A DNA stretch of 64,000 nt from an uncultured Roseburia sp. (GTDB lineage: Bacteria; Bacillota; Clostridia; Lachnospirales; Lachnospiraceae). The notes beneath the pieces are model-generated. The model did not search any database and was not told the DNA's origin. It saw nothing but the letters and a program-made list of their open reading frames with translations. Shown piece after piece: positions 49,608 through 60,900 of this stretch (position 1 is the stretch's first letter; each line of letters starts with the position of its first letter). Position numbers and translations under genes: made by a program. Where the stretch lies: the NCBI GenBank assembly GCA_947642555.1, contig CANRSX010000023.1:1-64000 (forward strand), given 5' to 3'.

Positions 49608-51359
49608 ATGGACACGAACAGAAGAACGGGTAATACGGTGGAAAAGATTTCCATGCTTTATTCGATCCGTACCAGAGTGATCGGTATGGCAATGGGGGCG
49701 ATCGTGATTGTCGGGATGTTTATGATTGCGATTTTCAGTGTGATGTCGTCAAAGCAGTTTAAGGATATGGTCGTCGGCTGTATGAACGAGATTGCCAGCT
49801 CCTATGGAAAGACGATGAATATCCGGGTTGCGGAGCTTGCCAGCGAGGGCGTCGAGCCGGACGTGGCGTTCTGGGAGGAAATGGTCGGCGGCGTCAATAT
49901 CATGGATCTGGACGGTTCCTATGCGTATGTGGTGGATCGGAACGGGACCATGTGCTATCACCCCACGGCCAGCAAGATCGGAAGCTCCGTGGAAAACGCA
50001 GCGGTAAAGGAAGCGGTGGCGCAGATTCAGGCGGGGAATATCCCAAAGGATATTGTTTCGATTCAGTATGATTACAAGGGAGAGAAAAAATACGCGGCCT
50101 ACAGCGTGACGGAGGACGGCTCCTACATATTTGTCATCACGGCGGATGAGGATGCGGCGATGAGCTCCTCGGGCGGAACCATGAAGTCCTCGGATGAGAT
50201 GCTTTTAACCTGTATGTTCTGGGGCGGGATCGCCATGCTTTTGTGTATGACCGCGACCTTCTTTATCTGCGGCGTGATCGTAAAGCCGTTAGGGCGGATC
50301 GCGCAGATTACGATGCGGTTTGCAGGACTTGATTTCAGGGAGGATCCTGCGCAGAGAAAGCTCAGTATGAGAAAGGACGAGATCGGGGCGATCAGCAGGG
50401 CGGTCGACGTCCTGCGGGGAGAACTCTCGGGCGTCATCGGCAGGATCGAGGAGCACAGCTCCACGGTGATGGAGACCTCCCATATGTTAAACAGCGATAC
50501 GGAATCCATCTTTAATACGGTTGAGCAGGCGGATCAGGCCGTGCAGGATATGGCGAGAAAGGCGACCTCGCAGGCGAATGAGACGCAGAATGCGACGGAA
50601 AATATCGTCATGATGGGAGACATGATTGAGGAGAACAATGCGGAGATGGATGTGCTCCACGAGACCGCGGAGAGCATGTATCACTCCAGCGAGGTGGCGG
50701 CGAAGACGCTTGACACGATGGACGAGGTGAATCAGAGGGCGCAGAAGGCGATCGACCTGATCTACGAGCAGACCAATACGACCAATGCGTCTGCCGTGCG
50801 GATCAAGGCGGCCACGACGCTGATCACCTCGATTGCCGAGGAGACGAATCTGCTCTCCTTAAACGCGTCGATCGAGGCGGCCAGGGCAGGAGAACAGGGA
50901 CGCGGATTTGCCGTTGTGGCGGAGGAGATCCGCAAGCTTGCGGAGGAATCCAACGCGTCCGCGAAGCAGATCGGCGAGATCATTTCCCTGCTGATGACCG
51001 ATTCCGAGAAGGCGGTCGGGACGATGAACGAGGTGAAGCAGGTGATGGGAGCCCAGAATGAAAATGTCGGCATGATGCGGGAGCGTTTCGCGGAGATGCA
51101 CGGCGGCATTGAAAAGACGCTTGAGGGCATCCAGATCATTGCGGACAAGATGGAGCAGATCGACCATGCGCGTACCAATATCGTGGACGTCGTTCAGAAC
51201 CTGACCGCGCTTGCGGAGGAGAATGCGGCGGGAACCGAGCAGACCTCCGCGTCCATCACGGAGGTGGGAGAGCGGATGTCGCGGATCGCCGAGAATTCCG
51301 GGGAGCTGCGTCAGATCGCGGACGGCCTGCAGAGCGAGATGGAAGTGTTCAGTCTGTAA
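49608..51359 (+). CDS. Methyl-accepting chemotaxis protein
   Basis: TM, Cache-like sensor, HAMP, signalling hairpin ([37 protein letters not shown]). Confidence 0.96.
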   Translation: MDTNRRTGNTVEKISMLYSIRTRVIGMAMGAIVIVGMFMIAIFSVMSSKQFKDMVVGCMNEIASSYGKTMNIRVAELASEGVEPDVAFWEEMVGGVNIMDLDGSYAYVVDRNGTMCYHPTASKIGSSVENAAVKEAVAQIQAGNIPKDIVSIQYDYKGEKKYAAYSVTEDGSYIFVITADEDAAMSSSGGTMKSSDEMLLTCMFWGGIAMLLCMTATFFICGVIVKPLGRIAQITMRFAGLDFREDPAQRKLSMRKDEIGAISRAVDVLRGELSGVIGRIEEHSSTVMETSHMLNSDTESIFNTVEQADQAVQDMARKATSQANETQNATENIVMMGDMIEENNAEMDVLHETAESMYHSSEVAAKTLDTMDEVNQRAQKAIDLIYEQTNTTNASAVRIKAATTLITSIAEETNLLSLNASIEAARAGEQGRGFAVVAEEIRKLAEESNASAKQIGEIISLLMTDSEKAVGTMNEVKQVMGAQNENVGMMRERFAEMHGGIEKTLEGIQIIADKMEQIDHARTNIVDVVQNLTALAEENAAGTEQTSASITEVGERMSRIAENSGELRQIADGLQSEMEVFSL

Positions 51360-51527
51360 GACCGCCAGCGTAAGGTGTGAAAAACTGAGATCATTCAGGC
51401 GTTATGGAGCCCTGCATGCACATGTGGATTTGTGTATGCAGGGTTGCATTTTTATATTAGAATGATTGACGGAATATCAATTATAGTGTATCTTATAAGT
51501 GAATCTGAACATAACGGGGGAAAGGAT

Positions 51528-51668
51528 ATGGTAGAACTTATGACGGACAGGCAGTACGACGGAATTCTGCAGATGATCGAAATGATAGTTGACGGATGCA
51601 AAGACATAGAGGAGGCAAAGAGAAAAATCGCAGAATTAAGGAAGGACAGAAAAGAAAAAGCAGAATAG
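51528..51668 (+). CDS. Small 46-aa protein MVELMTDRQYDGILQMIEMIVDGCKDIEEAKRKIAELRKDRKEKAE
   Basis: RBS gggggaaagg; homologous to 46682-46819. Confidence 0.7.
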   Translation: MVELMTDRQYDGILQMIEMIVDGCKDIEEAKRKIAELRKDRKEKAE

Positions 51669-51711
51669 AGAATATGAGAGAGCGGAACCTGCCACCGCTC
51701 TTTTGATTATT

Positions 51712-51745
51712 ATCAAAAAAATGAAACACATGGATCAAAAAGTGT
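51712..51745 (+). promoter_or_regulatory. Phased atcAAAAA direct repeats upstream of the GH43 gene
   Basis: atcaaaaaaatga at 51712 and atcaaaaagtg at 51734 (TG positions 21 bp apart). Confidence 0.4.
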
Positions 51746-51874
51746 ATAGAAAACCATGAAGCCAAAGTGTAAAATTGTCCTATACGGCAGATGCATGATT
51801 CCTGCCACCGCATGATTTCTGAACATTCGCAAGAGACGGCGGAATAAACTTCAGACACAGAAAGGGGAAGCTTT

Positions 51875-52933
51875 ATGGAAAAGTACACATCGATCCGTCC
51901 GGGCCAGGTATGGCTGGACACAGAGGGAAAGCGCATCCATGCTCACGGGGGCTCCATCTTTTATGAGAACGGAACCTACTACTGGTATGGAGAGAACAAG
52001 GAGAAGACGGACGGGAAGAACGGCATCTGGCACTGGGGCGTGAAGTGCTATGCGTCCACGGACCTCTACAACTGGGAGGACAAGGGGATTATCATCCCGC
52101 CGGAGCCGGACGATCCCGATTCCCCGCTGCACCCGTCGGCGTGCATGGACCGGCCGCATATCATCTACAACAGGGCGACGAAGAAATATGTCTGCTGGTT
52201 AAAGATTATGAATAAGGATCAGACCCAGTCCGAGACTGTGCTGACGGCGGATTCGATCTTAGGTCCGTACACGAAGGTGAGAGTGGGGCTTCGTCCCCTG
52301 GGCATGAGCGCCGGCGATTTTGATCTCGCGGTGGCGTCGGACGGCAAGGCATATTACTATTTTGAGCGCGTGCACTCCGAGACGATCTGCGCGGATCTGA
52401 CGGAGGACTACACGGATGTGACCGGATATTATTCCACACATTTCCCGCATCTGTGCCCGCCGGATGTGCGTGAGGCGACTGCGCATTTCCTGCGCAGGGG
52501 AAAGCATTACCTGATCACCTCCGGCACGACCGGGTATCTCCCGAACCCTTCTGAGGTCGCGGTCGGCGACAGCTGGCACGGCCCGTACCGGGTGCTGGGT
52601 GACCCGCATGTGGGGGATGAGAGCCGCACGTCGTTCCACTCCCAGATCTCCTCGGTCTTTAAGGTGCCGGGAAAGAAGGATCTGTATATCGCCTGCGCGG
52701 ACCGCTGGCTGCCGCAGGAGATGAAGCGCAAATATGAGGATTATGCGCCGATCTTCCGGAAGATTTTTGATCCGGACTTCGAGTGGAAGGGCGGCGATAT
52801 GTTTGCCGGCGAGGAGGATCATCCGGACGAGAACACATCTGTTGCGGATTACGTATGGCTGCCGCTCCGGTTTGACGGGGAGATGGTTTATATCGACTGG
52901 AAGGACGAGTGGCGGATCGAGGATTACGAGTAG
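51875..52933 (+). CDS. GH43-like family glycosidase
   Basis: IHAHGGSIFYENGTYYWYGENKE, DRPHIIYNRATKKYVCWLK, SAGDFDLAVASDGKAYYYFE. Confidence 0.88.
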   Translation: MEKYTSIRPGQVWLDTEGKRIHAHGGSIFYENGTYYWYGENKEKTDGKNGIWHWGVKCYASTDLYNWEDKGIIIPPEPDDPDSPLHPSACMDRPHIIYNRATKKYVCWLKIMNKDQTQSETVLTADSILGPYTKVRVGLRPLGMSAGDFDLAVASDGKAYYYFERVHSETICADLTEDYTDVTGYYSTHFPHLCPPDVREATAHFLRRGKHYLITSGTTGYLPNPSEVAVGDSWHGPYRVLGDPHVGDESRTSFHSQISSVFKVPGKKDLYIACADRWLPQEMKRKYEDYAPIFRKIFDPDFEWKGGDMFAGEEDHPDENTSVADYVWLPLRFDGEMVYIDWKDEWRIEDYE

Positions 52934-52941
52934 ATAATAGT

Positions 52942-52985
52942 GCCCGCTGTTTATATGGTATGGTTCCGTATAAACAGCGGGTGTT
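52942..52985 (+). terminator. Intrinsic terminator
   Basis: cccgctgtttata ... tataaacagcggg then gtttttggg. Confidence 0.75.
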
Positions 52986-53341
52986 TTTGGGATGGATATG
53001 TGCGTAAACTGCTGATGTATTTGCCATGTGAATCACGCTCCTTTTTCTGTATGATAATCGAATTATATAGCAAATGTAAGCAAATACAGGCAAATTATGC
53101 CAGTAGCATACAGCAGAGGTGGCAGTTACAGACAGCTTGCATGGCATGTCAAAGGGGGCCAGTCGCGCACCGCATGAAATAAGTATGCTGCGGGCCGTCT
53201 TGCCGGAGACAAATCGTCAAGGACTTTTTAATCAAATTCACAAACTACCATATCGCCAGCTTTACTTTTGGCTCTGAATGGGTATAATAAAAGTGAACCT
53301 CGATTTTTCTTTAGATTTCAAGAATAGAAAGGGTGGCTTTT

Positions 53342-53620
53342 ATGAATTTAGCAAAAATCTCTGCGAATGGACAAATTACTGTGCCGGTAGAAATTCGTCG
53401 TCTGCTCGGCCTGAAATCCGGCGACAAGATTCTGTTTTACCAAAAGCAGGATGGAGAAGTGGTCTTAAGTAATGCCTCTGCACAGGCAATCCGTAAAGCG
53501 CAGGCTGCTTTTTCGGGCGCAGCCGAAGCTATGGGGATTTCCAGTGAAGAGGATGTGCAGGCTCTTGTGGATGAAGTACGTAAAGGCACTTCACAAAGTG
53601 CCTTGGGAAAGGAAAGGTAA
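53342..53620 (+). CDS. AbrB/MazE-type antitoxin
   Basis: LAKISANGQITVPVEIRRLLGLKSGDKILFYQ swapped-hairpin motif. Confidence 0.9.
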   Translation: MNLAKISANGQITVPVEIRRLLGLKSGDKILFYQKQDGEVVLSNASAQAIRKAQAAFSGAAEAMGISSEEDVQALVDEVRKGTSQSALGKER

Positions 53621-53622
53621 AA

Positions 53623-54021
53623 ATGCGGATATTGGTCGATACAAACATTCTTTTTTCCGCATTGGTTTTTCCACGGTCAAGGCCGGCACAGGCTCTGCTC
53701 CATGTAGCCGATAACCATGAGATGGTCCTGTGTGACCGCAATATCATGGAACTACGGGATATTCTAGGGCGGAAAGCGCCTAAGTTCCTGCCGGATGCGG
53801 AAGTCCTGCTGGCGGAAATGTCTTATGAGCTGGTTCCGGCGGTAGACCATGCGGAAAAACTGATACGTGATGCAAAGGACCAGCCAATCCTGAATGCTGC
53901 CATTGTGTCTGATGTGGATATTATACTTACTGGCGACAAAGACTTTTTAAGCCTTGAAATGGAACATCCCAGATGTATGACTGTCGCACAGTTTTTAGAA
54001 AGTGAGGGTGTGGTGGAATGA
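53623..54021 (+). CDS. PIN-domain toxin (putative toxin-antitoxin system toxin)
   Basis: MRILVDTNILFSALVFP, ADAEVLL..., VDIILTGDKDFLSL acidic PIN motifs. Confidence 0.9.
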   Translation: MRILVDTNILFSALVFPRSRPAQALLHVADNHEMVLCDRNIMELRDILGRKAPKFLPDAEVLLAEMSYELVPAVDHAEKLIRDAKDQPILNAAIVSDVDIILTGDKDFLSLEMEHPRCMTVAQFLESEGVVE

Positions 54022-54093
54022 ACCTCACACTTTTTTAGCAACAGAGAAACCGGCAGGCTGTTTTCAAATCGCCGGTTTCTCATTATGACGGAT

Positions 54094-54288
54094 TTATCCC
54101 ATCTGCTGTATCTCATTTTTCAGCATACGCTTAATCTTGTCGCTCATGGTCTCCGTGCTGGTCTCGCTGAAATGAATCCGCACGATATAGGTGGTGCGGC
54201 CTATCTTTTTCGCCAGTGCGGGCGGGTTCTCTGCCCTGGCTGCGGCTGTGGTGTCTGCTGCTTTCTGGATATTTTTCTCGCTGCTCAT
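54094..54288 (-). mobile_element. TnpW-like transposon-encoded small protein, isolated remnant
   Basis: KKIGRTTYIVRIHFSETSTETMSDKIKRMLKNEI resembles TnpW of conjugative transposons; start MSSEKN at 54288. Confidence 0.7.
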
Positions 54289-54396
54289 GGTATCATGCTC
54301 CTTTCCCGGACAGTCCCACGGTATGTATGGCGATTGCCCATTGTCTGCTATAAAAAGCGTTGCAGAGTGATCTTTGGCGATCATCCCGGAATCAAA

Positions 54397-54459
54397 TCAT
54401 AAAAACGATAGAACTTGTCATAAAAACAGATAGAAACAACAAACTGTCTGCGGTATACT
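54397..54459 (+). promoter_or_regulatory. 21-bp-phased tcataaaaac direct repeats upstream of a TATACT -10
   Basis: tcataaaaac at 54397 and 54418; TATACT at 54454-54459. Confidence 0.6.
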
Positions 54460-54490
54460 GATATCATGGATAAAGATACAGGAGGGAAAA

Positions 54491-57400
54491 ATGATGGGCA
54501 ATTTTCATATCGCAGAGGTACGGACGGAATATCAGGTACATCCGCTCGGCCTGGATGTGGCAAAACCGCACTTCTCGTGGAAGCTCGCTTCTTCGGAGCG
54601 CGGTTGTAAACAGAGCGCGTGGCAGGTGCTGGTAACGGCGGCGGATCAGAAGGAAGCGTGCTGGGATTCGGGCCGCGTGGAATCGGACTGCTCCACCGGC
54701 GTTTCCTATGAGGGGCCGGCGCTGTCGCCCTGCACGCGGTATGCGCTGACCGTTACGGTCTGGAATGAGAAGGGGGAGGCCGCGACGGCTGACAGCTGGT
54801 TTGAGACGGGACTGATGAATCCTTCCATCGACGCCTGGGACGGCGCGCAGTGGATCGGCGCGCCGGAGCGGTATGTCAGCGCGAAGGCGATGGGGGTCTT
54901 TGTGATCTCCGCGAAATTCAGGCTTACAGAGGGCAGCAGCCGCGCGGGAATCGTGTTCGGCGCGAACGATGCGCGTCTTATGGACGCGCGGAAAAATCAG
55001 TATGAGATCGCTGGAGAAAACTACATCCGTTACGTGATAAACGCAGAGCAGATCCCGGCCACGCTTGAGATTTACCGCGTCGGCTATCACCCGGAGGATA
55101 CGGCGGAGAAACCCTTTGCCACCGTGCCGGTGGTATCGTCAGCATACGGCAACCGGACCGGTTTTCTGCCGAAGGACGCGAAAGAGCAGGAGACACATCC
55201 GGTGATCACGGAGGAAAATCGCTGCGGGGAGCATGAGCTGACCGTCGAGGTGATCGGCGACTGCGCCTATGCGTATGTGGACGGGGTTCTCGTGGACGCG
55301 AAGGTGGAGCAGGCGTTTTTCGGCCCGGTGGTGAACGCGAGACAGTTAAATCCGCTGGGGCATAACGATACGACGACCTTCCCGCGTCTCTGTGAGATCG
55401 GATACTACGTCGGCGCGGGGGATACGGCGGAATTTGGCGATCTTGTCGTGAAAAATTACAGGGAACCGCGCAGCGAGGTGGCCCGTGTGAGCGGGGCGAC
55501 GCTCTCTGGCTTTGACGCGGCGGGAAATCCGGCCAGGATGCAGCAGGTAAAGGATCCCAGCGCCCATTCGATCCCCATGCTCCGCAGGGATTTTACAATT
55601 GACGGGGAAAAAGAAATCACAGGGGCGAGACTTTATATCACGGCCCGCGGAATCTACGACTGCCGGATCAACGGGAAGGAGATCACGGACACCTGGTTCA
55701 ATCCGGGCGCGTCCCAGTTTGACAAACACATCATGTACCAGACCTACGATGTGACGGAGCTGTTAAAGAACGGGGAAAACGGCATCGGGATCACGCTCGC
55801 TTCCGGCTGGTGGTGCGACGCGCAGACCTTTGTGCTGCGCAATTACAACTATTACGGGGATCAGGAATCCGTGCTTGCAAAGCTTATCGTGCGGTATGCG
55901 GACGGCAGCTGCGAGCGCATTGTGACCAACACGAAGGACTGGGATTACTACGGAGAGGGACCTTACACCTATGCCGGATTTTTCCAGGGTGAGCATCTGG
56001 ACGGGCGTCAGATCGCGGTTTACGAGGACTTTTCCAGGCCGGGATATCAGATCAGCGGCATGAAAAAGCCGGTGGAAATTCAGACTGTGGTGATTCCGGA
56101 GGCCGCGACGATGCCGCCGGGCTTCGGGCGCGCCTGGCCGAAGGTGGATCATACAAAGACGCAGATCGTGGGCGGCGTGAACGCGCCGGTGGTCGAGGTG
56201 TGCCGCCTTACGGCAAAATCTGTGACAGAGCCGCGGGAGGGCTTATATATCTATGATCTTAAGCAGGAGATCGCGGGCGTCCCGGTGATCCGTTTCCACG
56301 GAAAAGCGGGCACGGAGGTGACGATCCGCTACGGGGAGATCCTCTACCCAGAGCTCCCGGAGTACGGCAATCTCCACGGACTGATGCTGACCGAGAATTA
56401 CCGCGACGCGGAGAGCATCGACCACTATATCCTGCGGGGAGATCCGGACGGGGAGACCTGGTGCCCCAGATTTTCCTTCCACGGGTACCGCTACATCGAG
56501 ATTACCGGGATCGATACGCCGCCGGCCATAGAGGAGGTGGAGAGCATCCAGCTGTCCTCGGTGGCGGAGATTACCGGGGAGCTGGAGACGTCGCATCCGC
56601 TGGTAAACCGTTTTATCGAGAATGTAAAATGGTCGCAGCTGTGCAACTTTATCAGCATCCCGACCGACTGCCCGCAGCGGAACGAGCGCATGGGCTGGGC
56701 GGGCGACACGCATGTGTTCTGCCGCACGGCGACCTATCAGAGCGACACGCGGCTGTTTTACTACCGCTATCTGCAGGCGCTTGCCGATCTGCAGGAGGAG
56801 AGCGGCCAGATGCCGAATATCGCGCCGGCGGGCGGCGGATTCGGCGGTATCACCTACGAAAGCGCGATGATCCTGATGGTGTGGGAGCTCTATCAGCAGT
56901 ACGGGGATGTCGATGTGATCCGGGAATACTATCCCTGCATGAAAAAATGGATGGAGTACATTCACGGGCAGGGCATGCCGGGCACGGTGTTCGTCGGGCC
57001 GCTGGGAGACTGGCTGGCGCCGGAGGAGACGGACAACAACCTGATCTGGAATGCCTTTTACGGCCGTGACGCGGAGCTGATGAAAAAGCTGGCGACGGTG
57101 ATCGGCGAGGATGCGGACGCGGCGTATTATGCGGCGCAGGAGGAGGAGACCAGGCGTTACTGGAATGAGACGTTTGTCGATCCGGAGAGCGGAAAGACGC
57201 GGACGCTTCAGGGGGAGATCAACGATACCCAGTGCTCCTACGCGCTGCCGCTGGCATACCACATGTTTTCGGAGGAAAACAAGGCGCGGGCCTATGAGCA
57301 CCTGGCGCGGAAGACGGAGGAAGTGGGCTGTACGGTTTCCACCGGATTCTTCGGGACAGGCGTCTTAAATCCGATGCTCTCCGAGGGAGGCCGCACGGAT

Positions 57401-57850
57401 CTGGCATACCGCCTGATCACACAGACCGCGTACCCGTCCTGGCTCTATCCGGTGACCCAGGGAGCGACCACGATCTGGGAGCGCTGGAATTCCTACACGG
57501 TGGAGAACGGCTTCGGCGGAAATAATAACATGAATTCCTTCAACCACTATTCGCTTGGCTCCGTGCTCTCCTGGATCTACGAGACGGTGCTTGGAATCAG
57601 AAGAGAGGAAGAACACCCGGGCTATTCCCACTTTGCGTTACAGCCCGCAATGGAGTGCTTTGATTACGCGAAGGGCGGCTTTGAGACCGGCTACGGAAGG
57701 ATTGAGAGCCGCTGGGAGAAAACGGAGGGCGGATATCATTACGCGTGCCGGATCCCGGAGAATACCTCCGCGACGCTGATCCTGCCGGATGGAAAGGGCG
57801 GCGTGCGCAGGGAGGAGCTTGGCAGCGGCGAATATGAATTTGAGGGATAA
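54491..57850 (+). CDS. Alpha-L-rhamnosidase (GH78)
   Basis: Bac_rhamnosid N-term (PHFSWKLASSERGCKQSAWQVLV), DCPQRNERMGWAGDTHVFCRTATY catalytic region. Confidence 0.93.
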   Translation: MMGNFHIAEVRTEYQVHPLGLDVAKPHFSWKLASSERGCKQSAWQVLVTAADQKEACWDSGRVESDCSTGVSYEGPALSPCTRYALTVTVWNEKGEAATADSWFETGLMNPSIDAWDGAQWIGAPERYVSAKAMGVFVISAKFRLTEGSSRAGIVFGANDARLMDARKNQYEIAGENYIRYVINAEQIPATLEIYRVGYHPEDTAEKPFATVPVVSSAYGNRTGFLPKDAKEQETHPVITEENRCGEHELTVEVIGDCAYAYVDGVLVDAKVEQAFFGPVVNARQLNPLGHNDTTTFPRLCEIGYYVGAGDTAEFGDLVVKNYREPRSEVARVSGATLSGFDAAGNPARMQQVKDPSAHSIPMLRRDFTIDGEKEITGARLYITARGIYDCRINGKEITDTWFNPGASQFDKHIMYQTYDVTELLKNGENGIGITLASGWWCDAQTFVLRNYNYYGDQESVLAKLIVRYADGSCERIVTNTKDWDYYGEGPYTYAGFFQGEHLDGRQIAVYEDFSRPGYQISGMKKPVEIQTVVIPEAATMPPGFGRAWPKVDHTKTQIVGGVNAPVVEVCRLTAKSVTEPREGLYIYDLKQEIAGVPVIRFHGKAGTEVTIRYGEILYPELPEYGNLHGLMLTENYRDAESIDHYILRGDPDGETWCPRFSFHGYRYIEITGIDTPPAIEEVESIQLSSVAEITGELETSHPLVNRFIENVKWSQLCNFISIPTDCPQRNERMGWAGDTHVFCRTATYQSDTRLFYYRYLQALADLQEESGQMPNIAPAGGGFGGITYESAMILMVWELYQQYGDVDVIREYYPCMKKWMEYIHGQGMPGTVFVGPLGDWLAPEETDNNLIWNAFYGRDAELMKKLATVIGEDADAAYYAAQEEETRRYWNETFVDPESGKTRTLQGEINDTQCSYALPLAYHMFSEENKARAYEHLARKTEEVGCTVSTGFFGTGVLNPMLSEGGRTDLAYRLITQTAYPSWLYPVTQGATTIWERWNSYTVENGFGGNNNMNSFNHYSLGSVLSWIYETVLGIRREEEHPGYSHFALQPAMECFDYAKGGFETGYGRIESRWEKTEGGYHYACRIPENTSATLILPDGKGGVRREELGSGEYEFEG

Positions 57851-57901
57851 GTAGTCTGTTTCTGGCCAGGTGAAAAAGAAACCGGCTGTGAAAACATGGA
57901 T

Positions 57902-57962
57902 AAGGGGCTGTTGTAAACCGGCATGGATTGTGAAATTGCCGGCTGCAGCAGCCCCTTTTTAT
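57902..57962. terminator. Intrinsic terminator between convergent genes
   Basis: aaggggctg ... cagcagccccttttt. Confidence 0.75.
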
Positions 57963-57993
57963 TATTTCAATGTTAGATGTCAGATAGAGATCG

Positions 57994-60900
57994 CTATCCC
58001 TGCGCCAGATTCCGGTTCGCCGTGGAGAGCATCAGCTTGATGCGGTTTAGCTGGTTGACCTCGCTCGCGCCCGGATCGTAATCGATGGCAACGATATTGG
58101 CCTCCGGATGGCGGTGGCGCAGCTCCTTGATGACGCCCTTGCCGACCACATGGTTCGGCAGGCAGGCAAACGGCTGTGCGCAGACGATATTCGGCGTGCC
58201 GCTGTGGATCAGCTCTAACATCTCGCCGGTCAAGAACCATCCCTCGCCGGTCTGATTGCCCTCGGAGACGATGTCCCTCGCGTAGGAGGCGAGCGTGTCA
58301 ATGTGGGCGGGCGCGTCAAAGTGCCTGCTCTTTTCAAATTCGTCCCGCGCCGCGCCGCGCAGCCATTCAAAGAAATGGATGCCCAGGTGTCCGAGGCGTT
58401 TGGAGCGCCTGCTCATGCCGAGATTGTCTGCCTTAAAGTCATTGTTATAAAAGCAGTAGAGCAGGAAATCGGTCAGATCCGGCACCACGGCCTCCGCGCC
58501 CTCGGCCTCCAGAAGCTCCACGAGGTGATTGTTCGCGCCGGGGTGGAACTTGACTAAAATCTCCCCGACAATGCCGACCCGCGGCTTTTTCACGTCGAGC
58601 AGCTCCAGCCGGTCAAAATCGCGGATGATCTGGCGGCAGAGCTTTTTGTAACGGCGGTGGGAGAGGACGCCCTTTTGCGAGATAAAGGCGATAACCTCTT
58701 TTTTCCACTTCTCATGCAGCGCGTTCGCGGAACCGGGGACGGCCTCATACGGGCGCATCCGGTAGACGCAGCGCATGAAAATATCGCCGAACTCCAGCGC
58801 GTAAAGCCCGTGCTGTAAGAGCGCCGGGGTCAGCTTAAAGCCCGGGTTTGCCTCCAGCCCGCTCAGATTGATGGAAATTACCGGGACGTCCGGATATCCG
58901 GCGTTCTCGAGCGCACGGCGGATAAAGCCGATGTAGTTGCTGGCCCGGCAGCCGCCGCCGGTCTGCGAGATCAGGATCGCCGTCTTTGTCATGTCGTAAT
59001 CCCCGGAGAGCACGGCGGACATCAGCTGCCCCACCACGATCAGGGAGGGGTAGCAGGCGTCGTTGTTGACATATTTCAGCCCCACATCCACGGAACTGCG
59101 GCCGGAGACCTCAGGGATGACCAGATGGTATCCCGCGCTCTGGAAGGCGGGCTCTAACAGGTCAAAGTGGATCGGCGACATCTGCGGGCAGAGAATCGTG
59201 AAGGTATCCCGCATTTCCTCCGTAAATACCGTGCGGCTGTAGGCGGACGGCGCGATATCGCGCTTTTCCTGCCGCTTCTCCCTGACGCGGAGCGCGGAGA
59301 GCAGGGATCGGATGCGGATTCTGGCGGCCCCTAAGTTGTTTACCTCGTCAATCTTTAAACAGGTATAAATTTTTCCCGATTTCGTCAGAATATCGCTCAC
59401 CGCGTCGGTGGTGACCGCATCGAGACCACAGCCGAACGAATTCAGCTGGATCAGGTCAAGGTCGTCGCGCGTCTTTACAAAGTTTGCGGCCGCATACAGG
59501 CGGGAGTGATACATCCACTGATCCATCACGATGAGCGGGCGCTCCACCTCGTGCAGGTGGGAGACGGAGTCCTCGGTCAGCACGGCGATGCCGTAGGAAT
59601 TGATCAGCTCCGGGATCCCATGGTTGATCTCCGGGTCCACGTGGTAGGGGCGTCCGGCGAGCACGATCCCGCGCCGGTTGTGTTCCTTTAAATAGTCGAG
59701 CACCTCCATGCCTTTGTGCTGCATCTCCATGCGGACGACAGCCAGCTCCTTCCAGCCGGCGGAGACCGCCTCACGCACCGCGGACTCCGGAATGCCAAAT
59801 TCCGTCCCACAGAATGTTTTTATCAGCTGCGAGGAAATCGTGTCCTCGCTGGCAAAAGATAAAAATGGATTTAAGAAACGCATCTTTCCCGAAGTGATGT
59901 CGTCCACGTTGTTTTTGATGTTCTCCGCGTAGGAGGTGACGATCGGACAGTTGTAGTGATTATTCGAGTCCGGAAATTCATCCCGCTCGTACGGCACGCA
60001 GGGGTAAAAAATAAAATCTACATTCTGGTGAATCAGCCACGTCACGTGCCCGTGCGCGAGCTTTGCCGGATAGCACTCGGATTCGCTGGGGATCGAATCA
60101 ATTCCCAGCTCGTACAGCTTTCTCGTAGACTGCGGGGATAAGACGACTGAAAATCCAAGCTCCCGGAAAAATACCGCCCAGAACGGATAATTCTCGTACA
60201 TATTTAAGACGCGGGGAATCCCGACCGTACCGCGCGGCGCCTCCTTCGCCGGAATCGGCGGATAGTCGAACAGGCGCTTATTCTTATATTCATACAGGTT
60301 CGGGATATGCTCTTTGTTCTTTTCCTGGCCCAGGCCGCGCTCACAGCGGTTTCCGGTGATATACTGCCGGTTGCCCGAGAAACGGTTGATGGTGAGCAGG
60401 CAGTGGTTGGTACAGCCCTTGCAGCGCGTCAGCTTCGTGTCAAAGGTGAGTGCGTTGATCGCGCCGATGGAGAGCATCGTGGTCTGATAACCTGCCTCGT
60501 GGCGCTCCCTTGCGATCAGAGCCGCGCCGAACGCTCCCATAATCCCGGCGATGTCCGGCCGCACGCACTCTGTGCCGGAGATTTTCTCAAAGCTGCGGAG
60601 CACCGCGTCGTTGTAAAAGGTTCCGCCCTGCACGACGATGTGTTTTCCCAGCTGGCTTGCGTCGGAGAGCTTGATGACCTTATAAAGCGCGTTTTTGATC
60701 ACGGAATAGGCGAGCCCGGACGAGATATCCGCGACGGATGCGCCTTCCTTCTGCGCCTGCTTGACTTTGGAATTCATAAAGACTGTACACCGTGTGCCCA
60801 GGTCGATCGGATTGGGCGCGAAAAGAGCTTCCTTTGCAAAGTCCTCCACCGAGTAATTTAAGGATTTTGCAAAGGTCTCAATAAAGGAACCGCAGCCGGA

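Noticed and set aside
56243-57301. 352-aa minus-strand ORF inside GH78
   Set aside because: High-GC antisense shadow ORF; plus strand has unambiguous GH78 motifs throughout.
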